Shown: one piece after another, positions 1-11,213 of the stretch
Layout: each line of letters starts with the position of its first letter
Numbering within the stretch: position 1 is the stretch's first letter
Notes under the pieces: generated by a model
The model's database searches: none
What the model saw: the letters and a program-made list of their open reading frames with translations, nothing else
Told to the model about the DNA's origin: nothing
NCBI GenBank assembly: GCA_029532415.1
Contig: JAQOTA010000069.1
Span: 186,001 to 250,000 of the forward strand
Reading direction: 5' to 3'
DNA length: 64,000 bases
From: Marasmius tenuissimus
Taxonomy: Eukaryota; Basidiomycota; Agaricomycetes; Agaricales; Marasmiaceae
Made by a program: the position numbers and the translations under genes

Positions 1-277
1 GCTCAGGCACCCATTTCGATGGGAGGAGGAGCCGGAACCGATACCCACATGAGCAGCTTCGCCACCGCAAATGATTTCATGTTGCAGCAACCTGATTCTA
101 TATGGTATCCTCCCACGGCCACGACTTCAGGAAATGCTGACTTCACGTGCGTGCACATCATGAATCGAGACACCGCATACGCTAACATTCCCCTTTTTCA
201 GTCAAGACGACTGGAACTCCTTCATCTCGAGTGTAGACGATATAATGAACGGGGCTGCAGAATATCGTGGGTTTTGA
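1..277 (+). CDS. C-terminus of a Zn2Cys6-family transcription factor (partial, runs off left edge)
   Basis: Two exons can be joined, 1-146 and 202-277, over a 55-bp intron (GTGCGT donor, CTAAC branch site, TTTTTCAG acceptor). The open frame enters from outside the window and ends in DDWNSFISSVDDIMNG and a few more residues. The same ending, with an intron at the same DFT/(x)DWN position, occurs in the two regulators at 44.7-48.0 and 48.4-51.7 kb (DWNLFMSGVDDILSGG) and, more loosely, in the one at 40.6-44.1 kb (ENWSSYVSSIDDIL). I therefore infer that this is a fourth member of that fungal-specific regulator family. The zinc cluster is outside the window, so DNA binding is not seen directly. 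It is convergent with the GH105 gene, with only about 120 bp between the stops. Confidence 0.6.
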
Positions 278-396
278 AGGAATTAGACACGACTTACGAC
301 TGTTATGTGTTTCCACATTGTGTTTTCATGAGCATGGAAGACGACTCAGGTATCGATGTATCGATGTATGTATGAATAAATTAAGTACTCGTCCCT

Positions 397-1980
397 CTAA
401 TCAATCCCAATTTCGATAGATAACCCAATTCCGTAACGCGAACAAACACCAGCTTTGATGCAGTCCCTCCAGGCAGCATACAGCAATACGACGAAGTTGT
501 TGCCCTCGGGACTGCCCGAAGTCCATGGGTCAGTGTCCAGCCAACCGAGAGGGTTAACGGCAGGTGTGACAACGCCAGTTGCCTCGACGACATGCGGATT
601 GCCGTTTCGATCGGTCCCTGCGAGAGTTTTTATCACCTCGTCGGCCCAGGTGATGTACTTCTCCCCAAAAGTGTCTGGGAGCAGGACAGCCATACGATAC
701 GAGACCGCAGCCATCAGCGACGTACCAGAGATCTCGCCGAACCCATGGGCAGTCTCAGTATCATTGAGGTAGTTGCGGAGCAGCCCGTCGTCTGGAGGAG
801 AGGCGAGAGCTCCGTCGAGAATTTCCTTAATCCATGTCGAGAGGTTATCCACGGCCTCGTCGCACCAACCAGCTGTCAATTCCGTCGGAGCTTTCATGAT
901 TGTGGCCAGGACACGGGACATCCCCCCGACGGCCCAACCGTTGCCAGTAGACCAGAGACCGTGTTCAGGACTCTGAGGACCCACGATGTGTTCCCAGACG
1001 CCCTTGTAGGGTACGGAGTCCGATAAATTAGCCTGAAGGGCCTGACGTTGGTACCCGCATTGGTCGACTGACTCCCGCAACAGATCGCTGTCGTGAGTGT
1101 CGACCGCGTAGTATGCGAGAGCGGGTGGAAGCATATACATCCAATCGGACCTGAAACATATATGAAACGAGATCCAAGAGCCATGTTAGAAGTTGAATCT
1201 CGAAACGCGATCTTCAAGCGCTCACCAAAGCTCAGGGACGTCAGCGCGGTGGGAAATAGCTCCGTTGTACCAGCGAGGGGCGTCGTTGAGGAGGTAATCG
1301 ACCTCCGCCTCCAGAGCAGGAATGAATCGATCTTCTGTCTTTCCCAGCATCACGGCGGCAACACCCAAACTGAAGGGGTCGCCCACTGCACCCGCACCGT
1401 CGGCAAAGATGTTGGGTGGAACGCCAATGGTAATCCTATCATCCGCGTATTGAAGGGACCTGATCTCCGATTTTGGAATCGCGGGCACCGGGAATGGGCT
1501 GGAGCCGAAAACGGAAATGTCGGGATTGTACAATTCGAGAAGGGCTTCCGCTGCTGATCCATATTCCCATGAATGAGTGGGAAGCTGTTCAGCGAGGGCT
1601 GCCACTTTCTCAATGTTGAATCCTGGGTTGAATGGGAAAGCAGCCCTGCGTTCTGCCTCCGAGATGCCGGAAGTCGTGGACGGGGATGCGGAACTAGTCG
1701 TTGTCGATAGTGTTGCAATGGACGAAGGCTCGGCGGTGGAGGAGGTGAGAGCAGTACTCGCAGTAGTAGACACCGTCGAAGACAGCCCCGAATCGGAGGA
1801 TGAAGAGGAGGACGACGGAGGAGAGGAAGACAGAAGAGAGGACGACAGAAGAGACTCGGAGGTTGGAAGGGAGGTAGTAGAAGGAGGAGAGGAAGATGAA
1901 GGAGAGACAGCTAAAGGAGAGGCATTTGACACCACAAGGAGGGATGTCGCGAGAGAGAAAACGAGGGCTGGAGTCCGCAT
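397..1980 (-). CDS. Secreted glycoside hydrolase family 105 (YteR-like unsaturated rhamnogalacturonyl hydrolase)
   Basis: Two exons (1226-1980 and 397-1150, reading leftwards) join over a 75-bp intron to give PELW-SDWMYMLPP. The product starts with a signal peptide (MRTPALVFSLATSLLVVSNA), followed by about 80 residues made almost only of Ser, Thr and Pro, then a six-hairpin (alpha/alpha)6 domain of about 390 residues. The block LWSTGNGWAVGGMSRVL is the hallmark of fungal GH88/GH105 'YteR' proteins. The family removes the unsaturated galacturonic acid left at oligosaccharide ends by rhamnogalacturonan lyases. The Ser/Thr stretch looks like an O-glycosylated stalk and is an unusual N-terminal addition. 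Its neighbours, a regulator on the left and two arabinofuranosidases further right, fit pectin use. I did not assign the catalytic Asp. Confidence 0.88.
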
Positions 1981-2283
1981 CGAGACGGAATGGAGTCCTC
2001 ACAGAAGGATGTAGTCCATTTTATAAGGGAGAAGAGGGACACTTTCCTGGATACGACGCGAAAACGAAATACCATTGCAAGGTCGCTGAGATGATTCACA
2101 ATCGAGTTTGCTTCCGTTTTCAATGTCACTAGTCGGCTGACCGCTTATACCTGAAACAAGCCCGAAGTATGGACGCGACTGAGCGCGCTCGGAACAATTC
2201 CACAATCTGAAGAGCCCAGGGGCGATTAAAGTTCAAGTCGACGTTGACATACAACAGATCGTTATAACTTATTCGCCGCCTTT

Positions 2284-4140
2284 TCACGAATAGTTATCGT
2301 CGAGGATGATTTTGGCCCGTGTCTGTCCTCCTTCAAGCCTAATCCAAGTTTCTACTCCTTTCTTGGGGTCGACTGAGGAGAACAGTAGATTCCTCACCCC
2401 ATATCCCCATTCCGGTTCTCCGTACCCTCCATAACTAAAAGATGATCGTCAGCGAGATGAAAGATCCGTTGATATCCCTCAGTTATGTAACATACCCTGA
2501 ATGCTTGTCAAAGCAGAAAATCACGTTCTTTGCAGTTTCTCTCGCACACCATTCGTTGCCATGATCTAAAGTGGGCGTTTTGTTCGAATTCAATCACCCC
2601 TGATGTATGGTGAGAGGGGGGATTCATACCATGTCCAGAGATCACTGCATGTAGATTCTTGACGTTCTCATTCAGAGAATCCCAAAACGCCTCATCTTTT
2701 CCTGCATTGCCAGGGCTAAACGTAGCCTGAACAGAGCCAATGCCGTCCAGTTCATCAACTAGGAGAGAAACAGATCTGTCAAGCAATGATTCGGCATCAA
2801 AGACGCAACACCCCTAACCGTTCAGTCCAGGATTCTTTGAACTATCAAGTTGGGTCTGAACTTCGGTAACAACATGGCTATAGGGCGGCGTCAGTTGTGG
2901 TGGCAACCTCCCTCTACAACTCTCGAAGTAAAGCTTACGGAGGAATGTGCACGAATGCCAGCGCCCCCCGGCCCTCCGCAGGCCCCCAAGCGGCGTTCAT
3001 TCTCTTGGTCTCACAAGAGATCCATTCAGCAACAGATTCGTCTACCCAGTCCGGTATGGGCGCTGGTTCCGTATCCTGAGAGAATCCACCTGGTATGTAC
3101 CCAAGTCAGTGAGTAGAATGATCCGCGACAGGGCCACAGGAGGCGACAGGCCCCAAGGCAGGCAACAGGCTCCACGGCAGGCAAGATACTAACCGCGAGA
3201 ATCAAAAAACCACAGGACAAGCGCCGGAGACGCGTCTAAAGATCTAATGTAGCGGATTATATGTGTCCACAGCAGACGAGCGTCGTCGTACCTGATAGCT
3301 TGGCGTAGACCTATGATATTGGAGTCACTGAGTAGGAAGCCAGGTTCCCAATCGATTGTGAGGACTCACAGGGACCCAGTAGTTCCCGGGGCCTCCTTCA
3401 CCTCCGATTCCTGGAGGTCCCGCCCGAGTGTAGCTCAGAGGTGTAATCTCCTGTTCGCGTTCAATCTCCTCCAAATGCGTGATGTTGGGGTTATTGTCAT
3501 GATTCTGATACGGATCAACGATGTTTTCGGGCCAAGTGATAACGGAGACTCACTCCATGAGTCGAAGAGAATGGAATCCTGGCCTCGACCAGGGGCCCTA
3601 CTATTTCGTCAATCAAAGTTGTAGAATTCTCTCGAAAGGTATCTGCCCCCGAGGGTCGCGTCAGACCCGTTGCATGTACAGGTATATGCGTATTTCCATG
3701 GATAACACTCACTTTCTCCGGTTATCAAGTCTCCATTCAAAACTCTAAAACACAGTGAAAAGCGAATGAGAGGGACATTCCTGCCGAATCGGACACAGCA
3801 TCTTACACATAGTCGGGTTTTTCATCAGGCAGAACAGTCTTCATGAGCCTTGTGCTGTTGGCGTCTTGTTCAGGTCCCCAAGTGTCCCAAGGGTTCTCGC
3901 CGAAGTGAAGGTCAGAAAAGACCGTGATTTTGAACGTCCCATCAGGCCTGAACGTGAGTTTGGGCTTGTCCGGGTACGGGTTCAGGGCATCGGTGGTAAC
4001 TGGGAAGATCATTATATGTGGTCCGAAGGAGTTGCGGGGCAGGAGTTGAACGTACAGCGAGTTGGGAATGACCTCGCGTTTTGCGGAAGGAAGCTGAGTG
4101 TCAAAGCTATTAGTCGCAGAGACCGCTCGACGGCCCCCAT
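2284..4140 (-). CDS. Calcineurin-like metallophosphoesterase, Dcr2 type
   Basis: About nine exons join in frame from ATG 4140-4138 to the stop at 2284. The N-terminus (MGAVERSLRLIALTLSFLPQ) looks like a signal peptide or anchor. Metallophosphoesterase motifs appear in order: FSDLHFGE, VVLNGDLITGE, a split STHG/NHDN, LVLWFFDSRG, and VISGHDHGNEWC, where an intron separates GH from DHGN. The C-terminus is GVETWIRLEGGQTRA and a few more residues. These are the metal-binding D-x-H, GD, GNHD-like and GHDHGN signatures of the purple acid/Dcr2 branch. In yeast Dcr2 acts on Ire1 in the unfolded protein response; whether this copy does the same or is a secreted phosphatase cannot be told. The first intron (GTACGT...CCCAG, 56 bp) is needed to connect the leader to TTDALNPYP. 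Confidence 0.85.
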
Positions 4141-4402
4141 GATGGAAAGAAGCCAACGTGTGTTTGCCTGCTTAACTCCCACAGGATTTGGCATCGCATC
4201 TAGAGTGACGCACGGTGGCGTCTCAGGTGCATATGACCACAAGTCCGTGGGAGGTTTGCTGATCGAAATTAGACTGAGAGTCGTAACTCGATTCTCGAGC
4301 ACATCTTGTTGCCAAAGCTGTTATGTAGAGTTGACTGATTAAGCGGTTGAAAATTGATTTCGAAGAGGCAAGGATGGGATTCTACAAAAGCTTCCATAGG
4401 TT

Positions 4403-5743
4403 TTACTTCAAAACGCCGTACCCAAAGGTTTGCCTCCTTGGACTTGGTGTTAGGGGTATCTCCTCGTCCAGCTCTGCTTGAAAATCTATGAACTCTCCGT
4501 GTTCGGCCACGGCACCGACGTCTGATTCCACAGGCTGGTACGACGAGCCTGGGGAGAGTTTTCGGTTTGCGAGAGACCAGATGCTCCGGACGGGGAGAAC
4601 CTTCAATCTCCTGGAAATGATATAGAGGAATAGCGCCCTGCGAATAGCACATTAGGCAAGTGTATAGGGGCGTTAGGCGAATAGAAGAACTCACAACAGC
4701 GGCAGCCACAAAGCCAAGTAAGAACCAACGCTTATGCTACGCGGTAAACTCGGTGTGATATCTCCTATCGTATCCTCGTCCGGATCGCTAGGAGGTAGCG
4801 TATTGTCTTCATCTGAGTCATCATCAGTGTTATCGGGTGGTCTTGCACTGAGTCGTTCAGGACAGGCGTGGACCGAACGCCATTCGAACGTGTGCGTTCC
4901 TTTGAATGTCCACGAAAATTTAGGAGTGGCCACTTTCTGAAGAGGGAATATCCAGTTGGTTGTGTCAAGGCTGGATCGAATACATGTACTAGAGACCAGC
5001 TCACCCCATGCTTTCGTTCTGCGACTTCCCGCGATCGGTCACATTGGAACAGGAAAGATGCCTTTTGTTGCTGTCCTGTGTACATCCCACCATGAAGGAT
5101 CATTCTTAACGAAGTCTCCGAAGTTGCTTCGTCTCGTACAACTTTGAACTTGGGTGACAGGCCTTCTCCAACGTTGGTGGCATTTCCGGCAACTGGAACG
5201 ACTTGTAGTATCCGCGAAGGTTCAAGACGATGGTTTGGGCGCGTGTTCACGACTGAAAATAAGACAGAGCTGGCATCGTCTTTCCGTGAAAGAGGTTCAG
5301 AGGTACTGACCCGTTAGACATATCCAGGTCCCCTCTGGACACTGGAGCGGAAGGTTCAGTTATTATCTTGTGTGTGCCTCAGACGAGTAAACGCACCTGT
5401 AAATCTGCTGGTAATGTTCCATCCCTCCTTAGAGCCCCTCCAATCCCAATGTCATACGTCTTTCGTGTTCTAGTGGGTGGTGTATCTTCGCTGGCAATTA
5501 GCGGCGATGATTGAAATGTTTTGAACTAGGGATCGAACCTTCATCCATCGACAGCTTCAAATAACGGGTTTCTGATTGAACGAGTGGACATATGTCGTAT
5601 CTGAGGTCCCCAATGTCGAAGGAGCATGGAATTCCTGAGCTTGAGGAGTTCGATAACGACACCGAACTGGCATCCACAGCCCCAACCCCAATCCAGAAAC
5701 ATAACGCGAAAACAAGACAGAATGTCGCTTTGACCCTCTCCAT
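4403..5743 (-). CDS. ATG27: Atg27-like type I membrane protein (mannose-6-phosphate-receptor-homology domain)
   Basis: Six exons were placed: 5553-5743, 5397-5490, 5311-5341 (31 nt), 5005-5252, 4695-4936 and 4403-4637. The product has a signal peptide (MERVKATFCLVFALCFW), a lumenal cysteine-containing MRH domain (IGDLRYDICPL, RKTYDIGIGGALRRDG, CPEGTWICLTVVN, FQCDRSRE, FKGTHTFEWRSVHAC), an acidic spacer, one transmembrane helix split by the last intron (LALWLPLL-ALFLYII), and a cytosolic tail. The tail ends FGYGVLK, so a YxxPhi-type sorting signal (YGVL) sits at the very C-terminus, where yeast Atg27 carries its tyrosine signal. Atg27 cycles between Golgi, vacuole and pre-autophagosomal membranes and supports Atg9 traffic. 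The first donor (GTCGAT) is weak and was chosen by phase. A related cargo receptor of the Mrl1 type is the alternative. Confidence 0.8.
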
Positions 5744-6717
5744 TGTGAATCCTTCAAATTCCCCACCAGTCTTCAACCAGTTCGAGAATGGTAACGGTCA
5801 AAGAGTGCGATGTAATGGTTATCGGGAGAAGGTGGAGAAGATATTATTGTCAGGCCATGCGGAAAGAGATATCAACCACGAGCAATCCCGTCAGGTTCAG
5901 GATCAAGGGCTGGAAAGATTGGCAAATGTTGGCGGACCGTCGTTGGTGGTCACATGCGATTCCTCTACAGTTTTTCTGCCGTAGATATTCAATTCTGTGG
6001 TGTTTTTTGTTTGAGGCGTTGAATTGTAGATTGTATTCGCTGTAGAGCTTGTCATTCGTTGAGCGATACGAAGGTTAGGTCGAGCATCGAAACATACCAT
6101 TCAGCCATTCCTTCTACTTTTCACCCTCTGCGCCCGTCTAAGTTTTGCTCAGTGAAGGGCTTGAAGGAGGTCCGAGGTCGTGATGCATGTGCATGAGCGC
6201 TTGGTCATGAGTGCCCACATGACCAGCAAGCGCTCGAACGTTTACGCGACGTTTGCGTCGTGGGAACGAACTGTTGTTGTCCTTCTCCCCAAGCCACATC
6301 CATCCACCTGCTTTTGTCTCTTGTTGCAAGCCACCTTGTGCGCAAAGGATCTCCAAGCACTCTGGAGATGATTCTTTTCTCGCGCTAGTAACGTTAAGGG
6401 TTCCGGAAGTGCGTAATCACCGCCAACGACCCCATAACATATGACATTCATTACGGATTCTAGGTAAAAATATTTGCAGATATACGCGTGCTTTTCACGC
6501 ATCATACGCGATTGTCTCTGGCTGCTGGTCAGAAGACCATTGTCGTTGCACTCAGCCCGCCGGCCCAGGAGGCTTTCAGGACCTGTTTGCGGGTGCGAGG
6601 TTTCGCCGCCTGGTATGTACATGTGGGGGTTGCTGGCATAAAGGTCATATACCCGCTTCTTTCAAGCTTCTCTGCGTCATCGGACGACGAAAAATCATGT
6701 GTGGACTAAGTCGGGGC
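5744..6717. other. Intergenic region between divergent Atg27-like and GH51 genes
   Basis: This is about 1 kb with no convincing coding signal. The part from about 6150 onward has a diverged counterpart upstream of the second GH51 gene: the string GAAGGGCTTGAAGGAGG near 6154 recurs near 10806, and blocks around 6555-6625 and 10995-11070 are alike. It therefore belongs to the duplicated unit and probably holds the GH51 promoter. Confidence 0.5.
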
Positions 6718-6725
6718 TATAAAAG
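6718..6725 (+). promoter_or_regulatory. TATA box of GH51 copy 1
   Basis: TATAAAAG lies about 45 bp upstream of the start codon at 6767. The equivalent TTTAAAAG lies at the same distance upstream of copy 2. Confidence 0.6.
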
Positions 6726-6766
6726 AGGGTCTGCCTGCATTCCTGGGTTGACAAAGACACATCTCC

Positions 6767-9700
6767 ATGTTGTCGATATCTATCTGCTTGAGCTTACTGC
6801 TCACGTATCTCGGCCAGAACGGGGGAGGGCTGGTCGGCGCGCAGACAACCGTGAGTGTCAGCGGAACTGCAAGCCACCCCATTCCGACCACCCTGTGTAA
6901 GCACTTCAATCATGGTCTCTCAAGCTGCACCTTTCGGCTCACCATTGTTATTTCGGACTGAAGGGGGACAGATGTACGAGGTGAGAGTCGCCACTGTTTT
7001 CGGTGGGGTGCTGCTATCCTCAAACCCTCCCTCCGTTGCGTAGGACATAAATGTGAGCGATCGTGATTCCTATCGAGCTTTCTCATCTGACACTTGCTCG
7101 TCTCATCTCAGCATGTAAGGGTGGTCACTACCTCTCGCTGGAGATCAGAATTAACTTCCGAGACAGAGCGGAGATGGTGGACTTTACGCAGAGCGTGAGT
7201 AATCTTCCTCTTCCACATCGACAACTCACGCACCCTGCTACCAGTCCTCCAAAACCGCGCTTTTCAGAAAGTCCAGCCAGGTGGGTAGCCTCGATGGCTC
7301 TGTCAGTGATGGCATCAATTCTGAGTTGTTTATAGGCACCACGGATGCGCTCAAGGCCTGGAGTCCAGTCAATGGTGCGGATATTGCTGTTGTGGCTGAC
7401 AGTACCCCAGTGTCAAATGCCCTTCCGAACTCCCTCACATTGACTGTACCCGAGGGAAGCACTGGCCCCGTCGGTGTAGCCAATGAAGGCTACTTTGGTA
7501 GGTGTGCTCATTGTTTTTCTCTCGCACCTGTCACCCACCTCGTGGACATCACTCTTGGCAGGTATCAAAGTGTCATCGAGCTGGGAATACAAGGCGTCTT
7601 TCTTCTACCGTACCTCATTCTCCGGCGACGCTACTATCAGTCTCCAGACGTCGTCCGGTGAAATCCTTGGTAGCACGACAGCCTCGCTCGCTGGAGACGA
7701 GGCGACTTGGAAACAAGCCTCCGTCAAATTCACTCCAACGACCGATGCAGACTCTGTCGACAATCAGTTTGTAGTCACTGTCGACGGGGAGGCAGCCTCT
7801 GGCCAAGTCATCAACTTTGCCTTGTTTTCCCTGTTCCCTCCCACATTCAACGACCGAGAGAATGGCTTGAGAATTGACATCGCTGAGGTTTGTGTTTTGC
7901 CCTGCGAGGTTGATCGGAGCCAGACTGACTCTCAGCCTCAAGACTTTACAAGAAATGAAGCCCGCTTTCTTCAGGTTTGTCGGAGGCAACAATCTCGTGA
8001 GTCTTCTCGCCAATTATGACCAACGAACGATGACGAACGATGTTGCAGGAGGTACATATATTGCCCTTCATTTCCACCCTATGGGACCCTTCACTTACTG
8101 CTGATCGCAAAGGGCCAAACGACGGAAAGGCGTTGGCAATGGAACGCCACCATTGGGCCACTCGAAGAACGTCCTGGTACGGTGTCATTGAGCGAGGCTA
8201 GAATGCCCTTTTGAGCTCATTCGCTCTTTACAGGACGTCAAGGAGATTGGAGTTATATCAACACCGAGTGCGTGTTTCTTCGCGAACGAAGCCGTGATTT
8301 CTATGCTGAAGCCTAGACAGCGGCCTCGGACTGTACGAATATCTCCTGTGGTGCGAAGACCTCGAGATGGAACCTATCATGGCGATCTGGTCAGGTTCGT
8401 AGTCGCGGGTCGAGTCAGAGGAATGAGATACCGATGATATTTTCCAGGCTACGCTCTCGGCGGTACCAGCGTTCCCGAGGATCAACTCGAGCCTTATATT
8501 CAGCAAGCCGCCGATCAGGTTTGTCCATAATTGTGGGTCATGGTCATCAGTGGCTCACTTGACCTGGTAGATTAACTTCGTAATAGGGGATCCAGAGGAA
8601 AACGAACATGGTATGAACTGCTATGATTCTCTTCAAGTCTTTAAATAACCCTGGGGCTTCCCGCAGCGGCTCTCAGGGCTTCTTTAGGTCATCCCGAGCC
8701 GTTCAAACTGCGTCGTGTTGAAGTTGGAAATGAGGTAGGTGTTTGAGTCGTCCGGAGAAGAGCGATGGGCCCATATCTGACCTTCCTATCAGGATTTCAT
8801 TGGCACTGCACCCCAGACGTATGTTAAAATGCACTTGTCGTCACACTGTCAAAGTCGACCTTATACTATCTTATCGACCACAGGTATCCATACCGATGGA
8901 AAAACTTCGTGGAGACCTTGCAGCCACAATTCCCGGACATCAGTCAGTATCTTTCCTCTATACTTAAAGTACCCCGATGAACGAGTCTTACCCACCGTTG
9001 TATAGTTTTCATTGCAACCACTGACGTCAACGATCCGGTCCTCGACCCAAAGCCTGCGGAGTACGACGTTCACGTCTATCAAACCCCAAGTACGCCTATC
9101 CTCTCCGAATCGACAAAGTCAACGAGATGCATGTCTCACGATCGATTTAACAGGGTGGTTCTACCAAAACGCGTTTTATTATGACGATTTCGCCGTTCGT
9201 TCATTCTATGTCCCAAGTTACTAACCACTCGAAACTGAATCGTTTGATTTCAGCGAGACGGCACAAAGTACTTCGAGGTACGTACGGTGTAATTCAGCTT
9301 TGTGGATTCCCGATCATCGCTTAACTTCCGATACCAGGGCGAGTATGCAGTTACTTCCACCAACTCGAGTGATATCTTCGGACAGCCAGAGAACGGGCGC
9401 CTTGTTTTCCCAACTATGGAAGGTTCGTTCGTTGGTGAATTCACAAGCCGAATTCCCTTTACGAGCTTCCCATCTGTACAGGATCCTCCGCTGAAGCAGC
9501 ATTCATGACTGGCTTGGAGAGTTCGTCTTGTTTCTTTGATTACGCCTATCAATGTTCTGACCGTTGTTCATGATTAGGAAATAGCGATATCGTCTTCGCA
9601 GCAGGCTATGCTCCTTTGCTTAACGTGAGCGATCCGCTCATATCTACTCACCTCGCGTTAGAGCTCAGCGCCTTTTTCAACTAGCACGTAGATGGCTCCC

Positions 9701-10339
9701 AGTGGGTAAGTGGCTCTCCTTGACTCTCGTACCCCCCGCTGAAAATCAGACCAAATTGCTAGACTCCCAATCTTGTCAGCTTTGAGTGAGTGATACAAAT
9801 CGCGAACGTCCTTCATGACCTCAGCATTCGCACCTAGCTCCGCAAACGTCTACCGATCGACCAGCTTCTACGTACAAAAGGTACTTCAATCTTGGCAGCC
9901 ACCTTCGGGAAAATTGTAGCTAATTGGGTCGTAACTAGCTCTTCAGCCTCAACAGGGGCGATGAGTATCTCTCCAGCACGCTCCCTGCTAAGAATGGAAG
10001 CCTCCACTGGACCGTAGCGCGGAGAGGCGAGGACGAGATTATCATCAAGGTATGAGACCTTCATGGCTTTTGCTATGAAAATCGATCCTTACGAAGCCCC
10101 GACACTCGCAGGTTGCCAATGGGGGTGCGGAGGCGCAGACCTTGACATTTGCTCTGCCATTCGACAATGTGGCTTCGAGCGGTACCCTCCAGCTCTTGAC
10201 TGGACCAGCAAACGCGAGCAACACTCCTGATGCACCCGATGCGGTGACTCCCCAGGAATCGACCATCACGACGGGGAAGACATTTGACTATGAGGCACCG
10301 GGTTATAGTTTGAGTGTGTTGACATTCACTGCGTCTTGA
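6767..10339 (+). CDS. GH51 alpha-L-arabinofuranosidase, copy 1 (about 29 exons, two 3-nt exons)
   Basis: A secreted exo-hydrolase releasing alpha-L-arabinose from arabinan and arabinoxylan side chains. The signal peptide (MLSISICLSLLLTYLG) is followed by QTTVSVSGTASHPIPTTL. Then come GQMYEDINHSGDGGLYAE, LLQNRAFQ, a carbohydrate-binding-like segment (IKVSSSWEYKASFFYR), FFRFVGGNNLEG and RWQWNATIGP. EVGNEDF holds the acid/base Glu of the GNE motif, and YFEGEYAV holds the nucleophile Glu. The end is SLSVLTFTAS. All exons join in frame with no stop, so the gene looks intact at roughly 640 codons. About 28 introns fill almost half of the gene. Exons 7044-7052 (9 nt), 7112-7114 (CAT, His) and 8049-8051 (GAG, Glu) are needed to rebuild DIN-H-SGDGG and NNL-E-GQ. 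It is the first of a tandem pair. Confidence 0.92.
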
Positions 10340-11165
10340 ACGTACAGTAACAGTGGCAGGCAGACATCGAGTAAATCCCCGTTATGAGAATTCGTGACGA
10401 CATTGAACATGTCGGAAGAAGACTCATAGAATATGAGTTTGATCGGAGCCGTGGTTTTGACGAAAAGTACCAAGTTTCCGTGGGCTGTCGCCGATTCCTG
10501 GGGTGTAATCTCCGTTTGTTGATTCTTGGGCGTATCCGATACGCGCTTATCCTCGGTGGTCAAGGGAGCGTGGAATACATCGGGGAAGCTAGCGATGCGT
10601 TCGCGTCTCTCTTCGAATGGTGAATTACGCCTACTGTGGTGGTTTTTTCTTCGGCGAGAGCGCATAGAGTTGGCTCGCTGATGCTTTCAGGCTTTGTAAT
10701 CACTGTGGAATTGGTTAACTAATATTTAGAGCACTGAAATTGAAACACACCATCTGATTCACTTTCGAGCCGTAAGTATAACCTGTATGAAGAGTCTCTC
10801 GTTATGAAGGGCTTGAAGGAGGAATATACTGAGTCTAAGGGCGCTTACATAGTACTATAAGGCCAGGGCAAATACTCGCAAACATCCTTGTCCTGAATCG
10901 GTGCCGGGTACCGGGGTGCCAAGACCGAACTATTGTCATCTTCTCAAGCCACTTGAACACGACCGCCACTGTCCAGTCAGAGGACCATTGCCATTCAGCT
11001 CGACCCACCGGGCCAGGAGGAAGTGCGTTTTGCGGACACGATATTTCGCCGCGTATGCACGTGCGGAGGCTACAGGCGGCTTCTCTGAGGCTTCTCTGTG
11101 TCACCAGAGTATCACCGGATGACCAGAAACCATGATGTATGGACCGATGAGGACCGGTGTGAGGC
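10340..11165. other. Spacer between the tandem GH51 genes
   Basis: No gene is apparent. The right half (from about 10800) resembles the upstream region of GH51 copy 1, so the duplication included several hundred bases of promoter. I see nothing recognisable between 10340 and 10800. Confidence 0.5.
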
Positions 11166-11173
11166 TTTAAAAG
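11166..11173 (+). promoter_or_regulatory. TATA-like box of GH51 copy 2
   Basis: TTTAAAAG lies 41-48 bp before the start codon at 11214 and aligns with the TATAAAAG of copy 1. Confidence 0.5.
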
Positions 11174-11213
11174 AGTCTCCTTCCATCTCTCGTTCAACAG
11201 AAACGTATTCTTC

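Noticed and set aside
1577..2014. Acidic plus-strand reading frame (Glu/Asp-rich) of 145 codons
   Set aside because: It is the reverse of the Ser/Thr-rich stalk of the GH105 gene; Ser codons read backwards give acidic runs.
5520..5545. GGTTCGATCCC-like T-arm on the minus strand, possible tRNA
   Set aside because: No matching acceptor, D or anticodon stems; it falls in the first intron of the Atg27-like gene.
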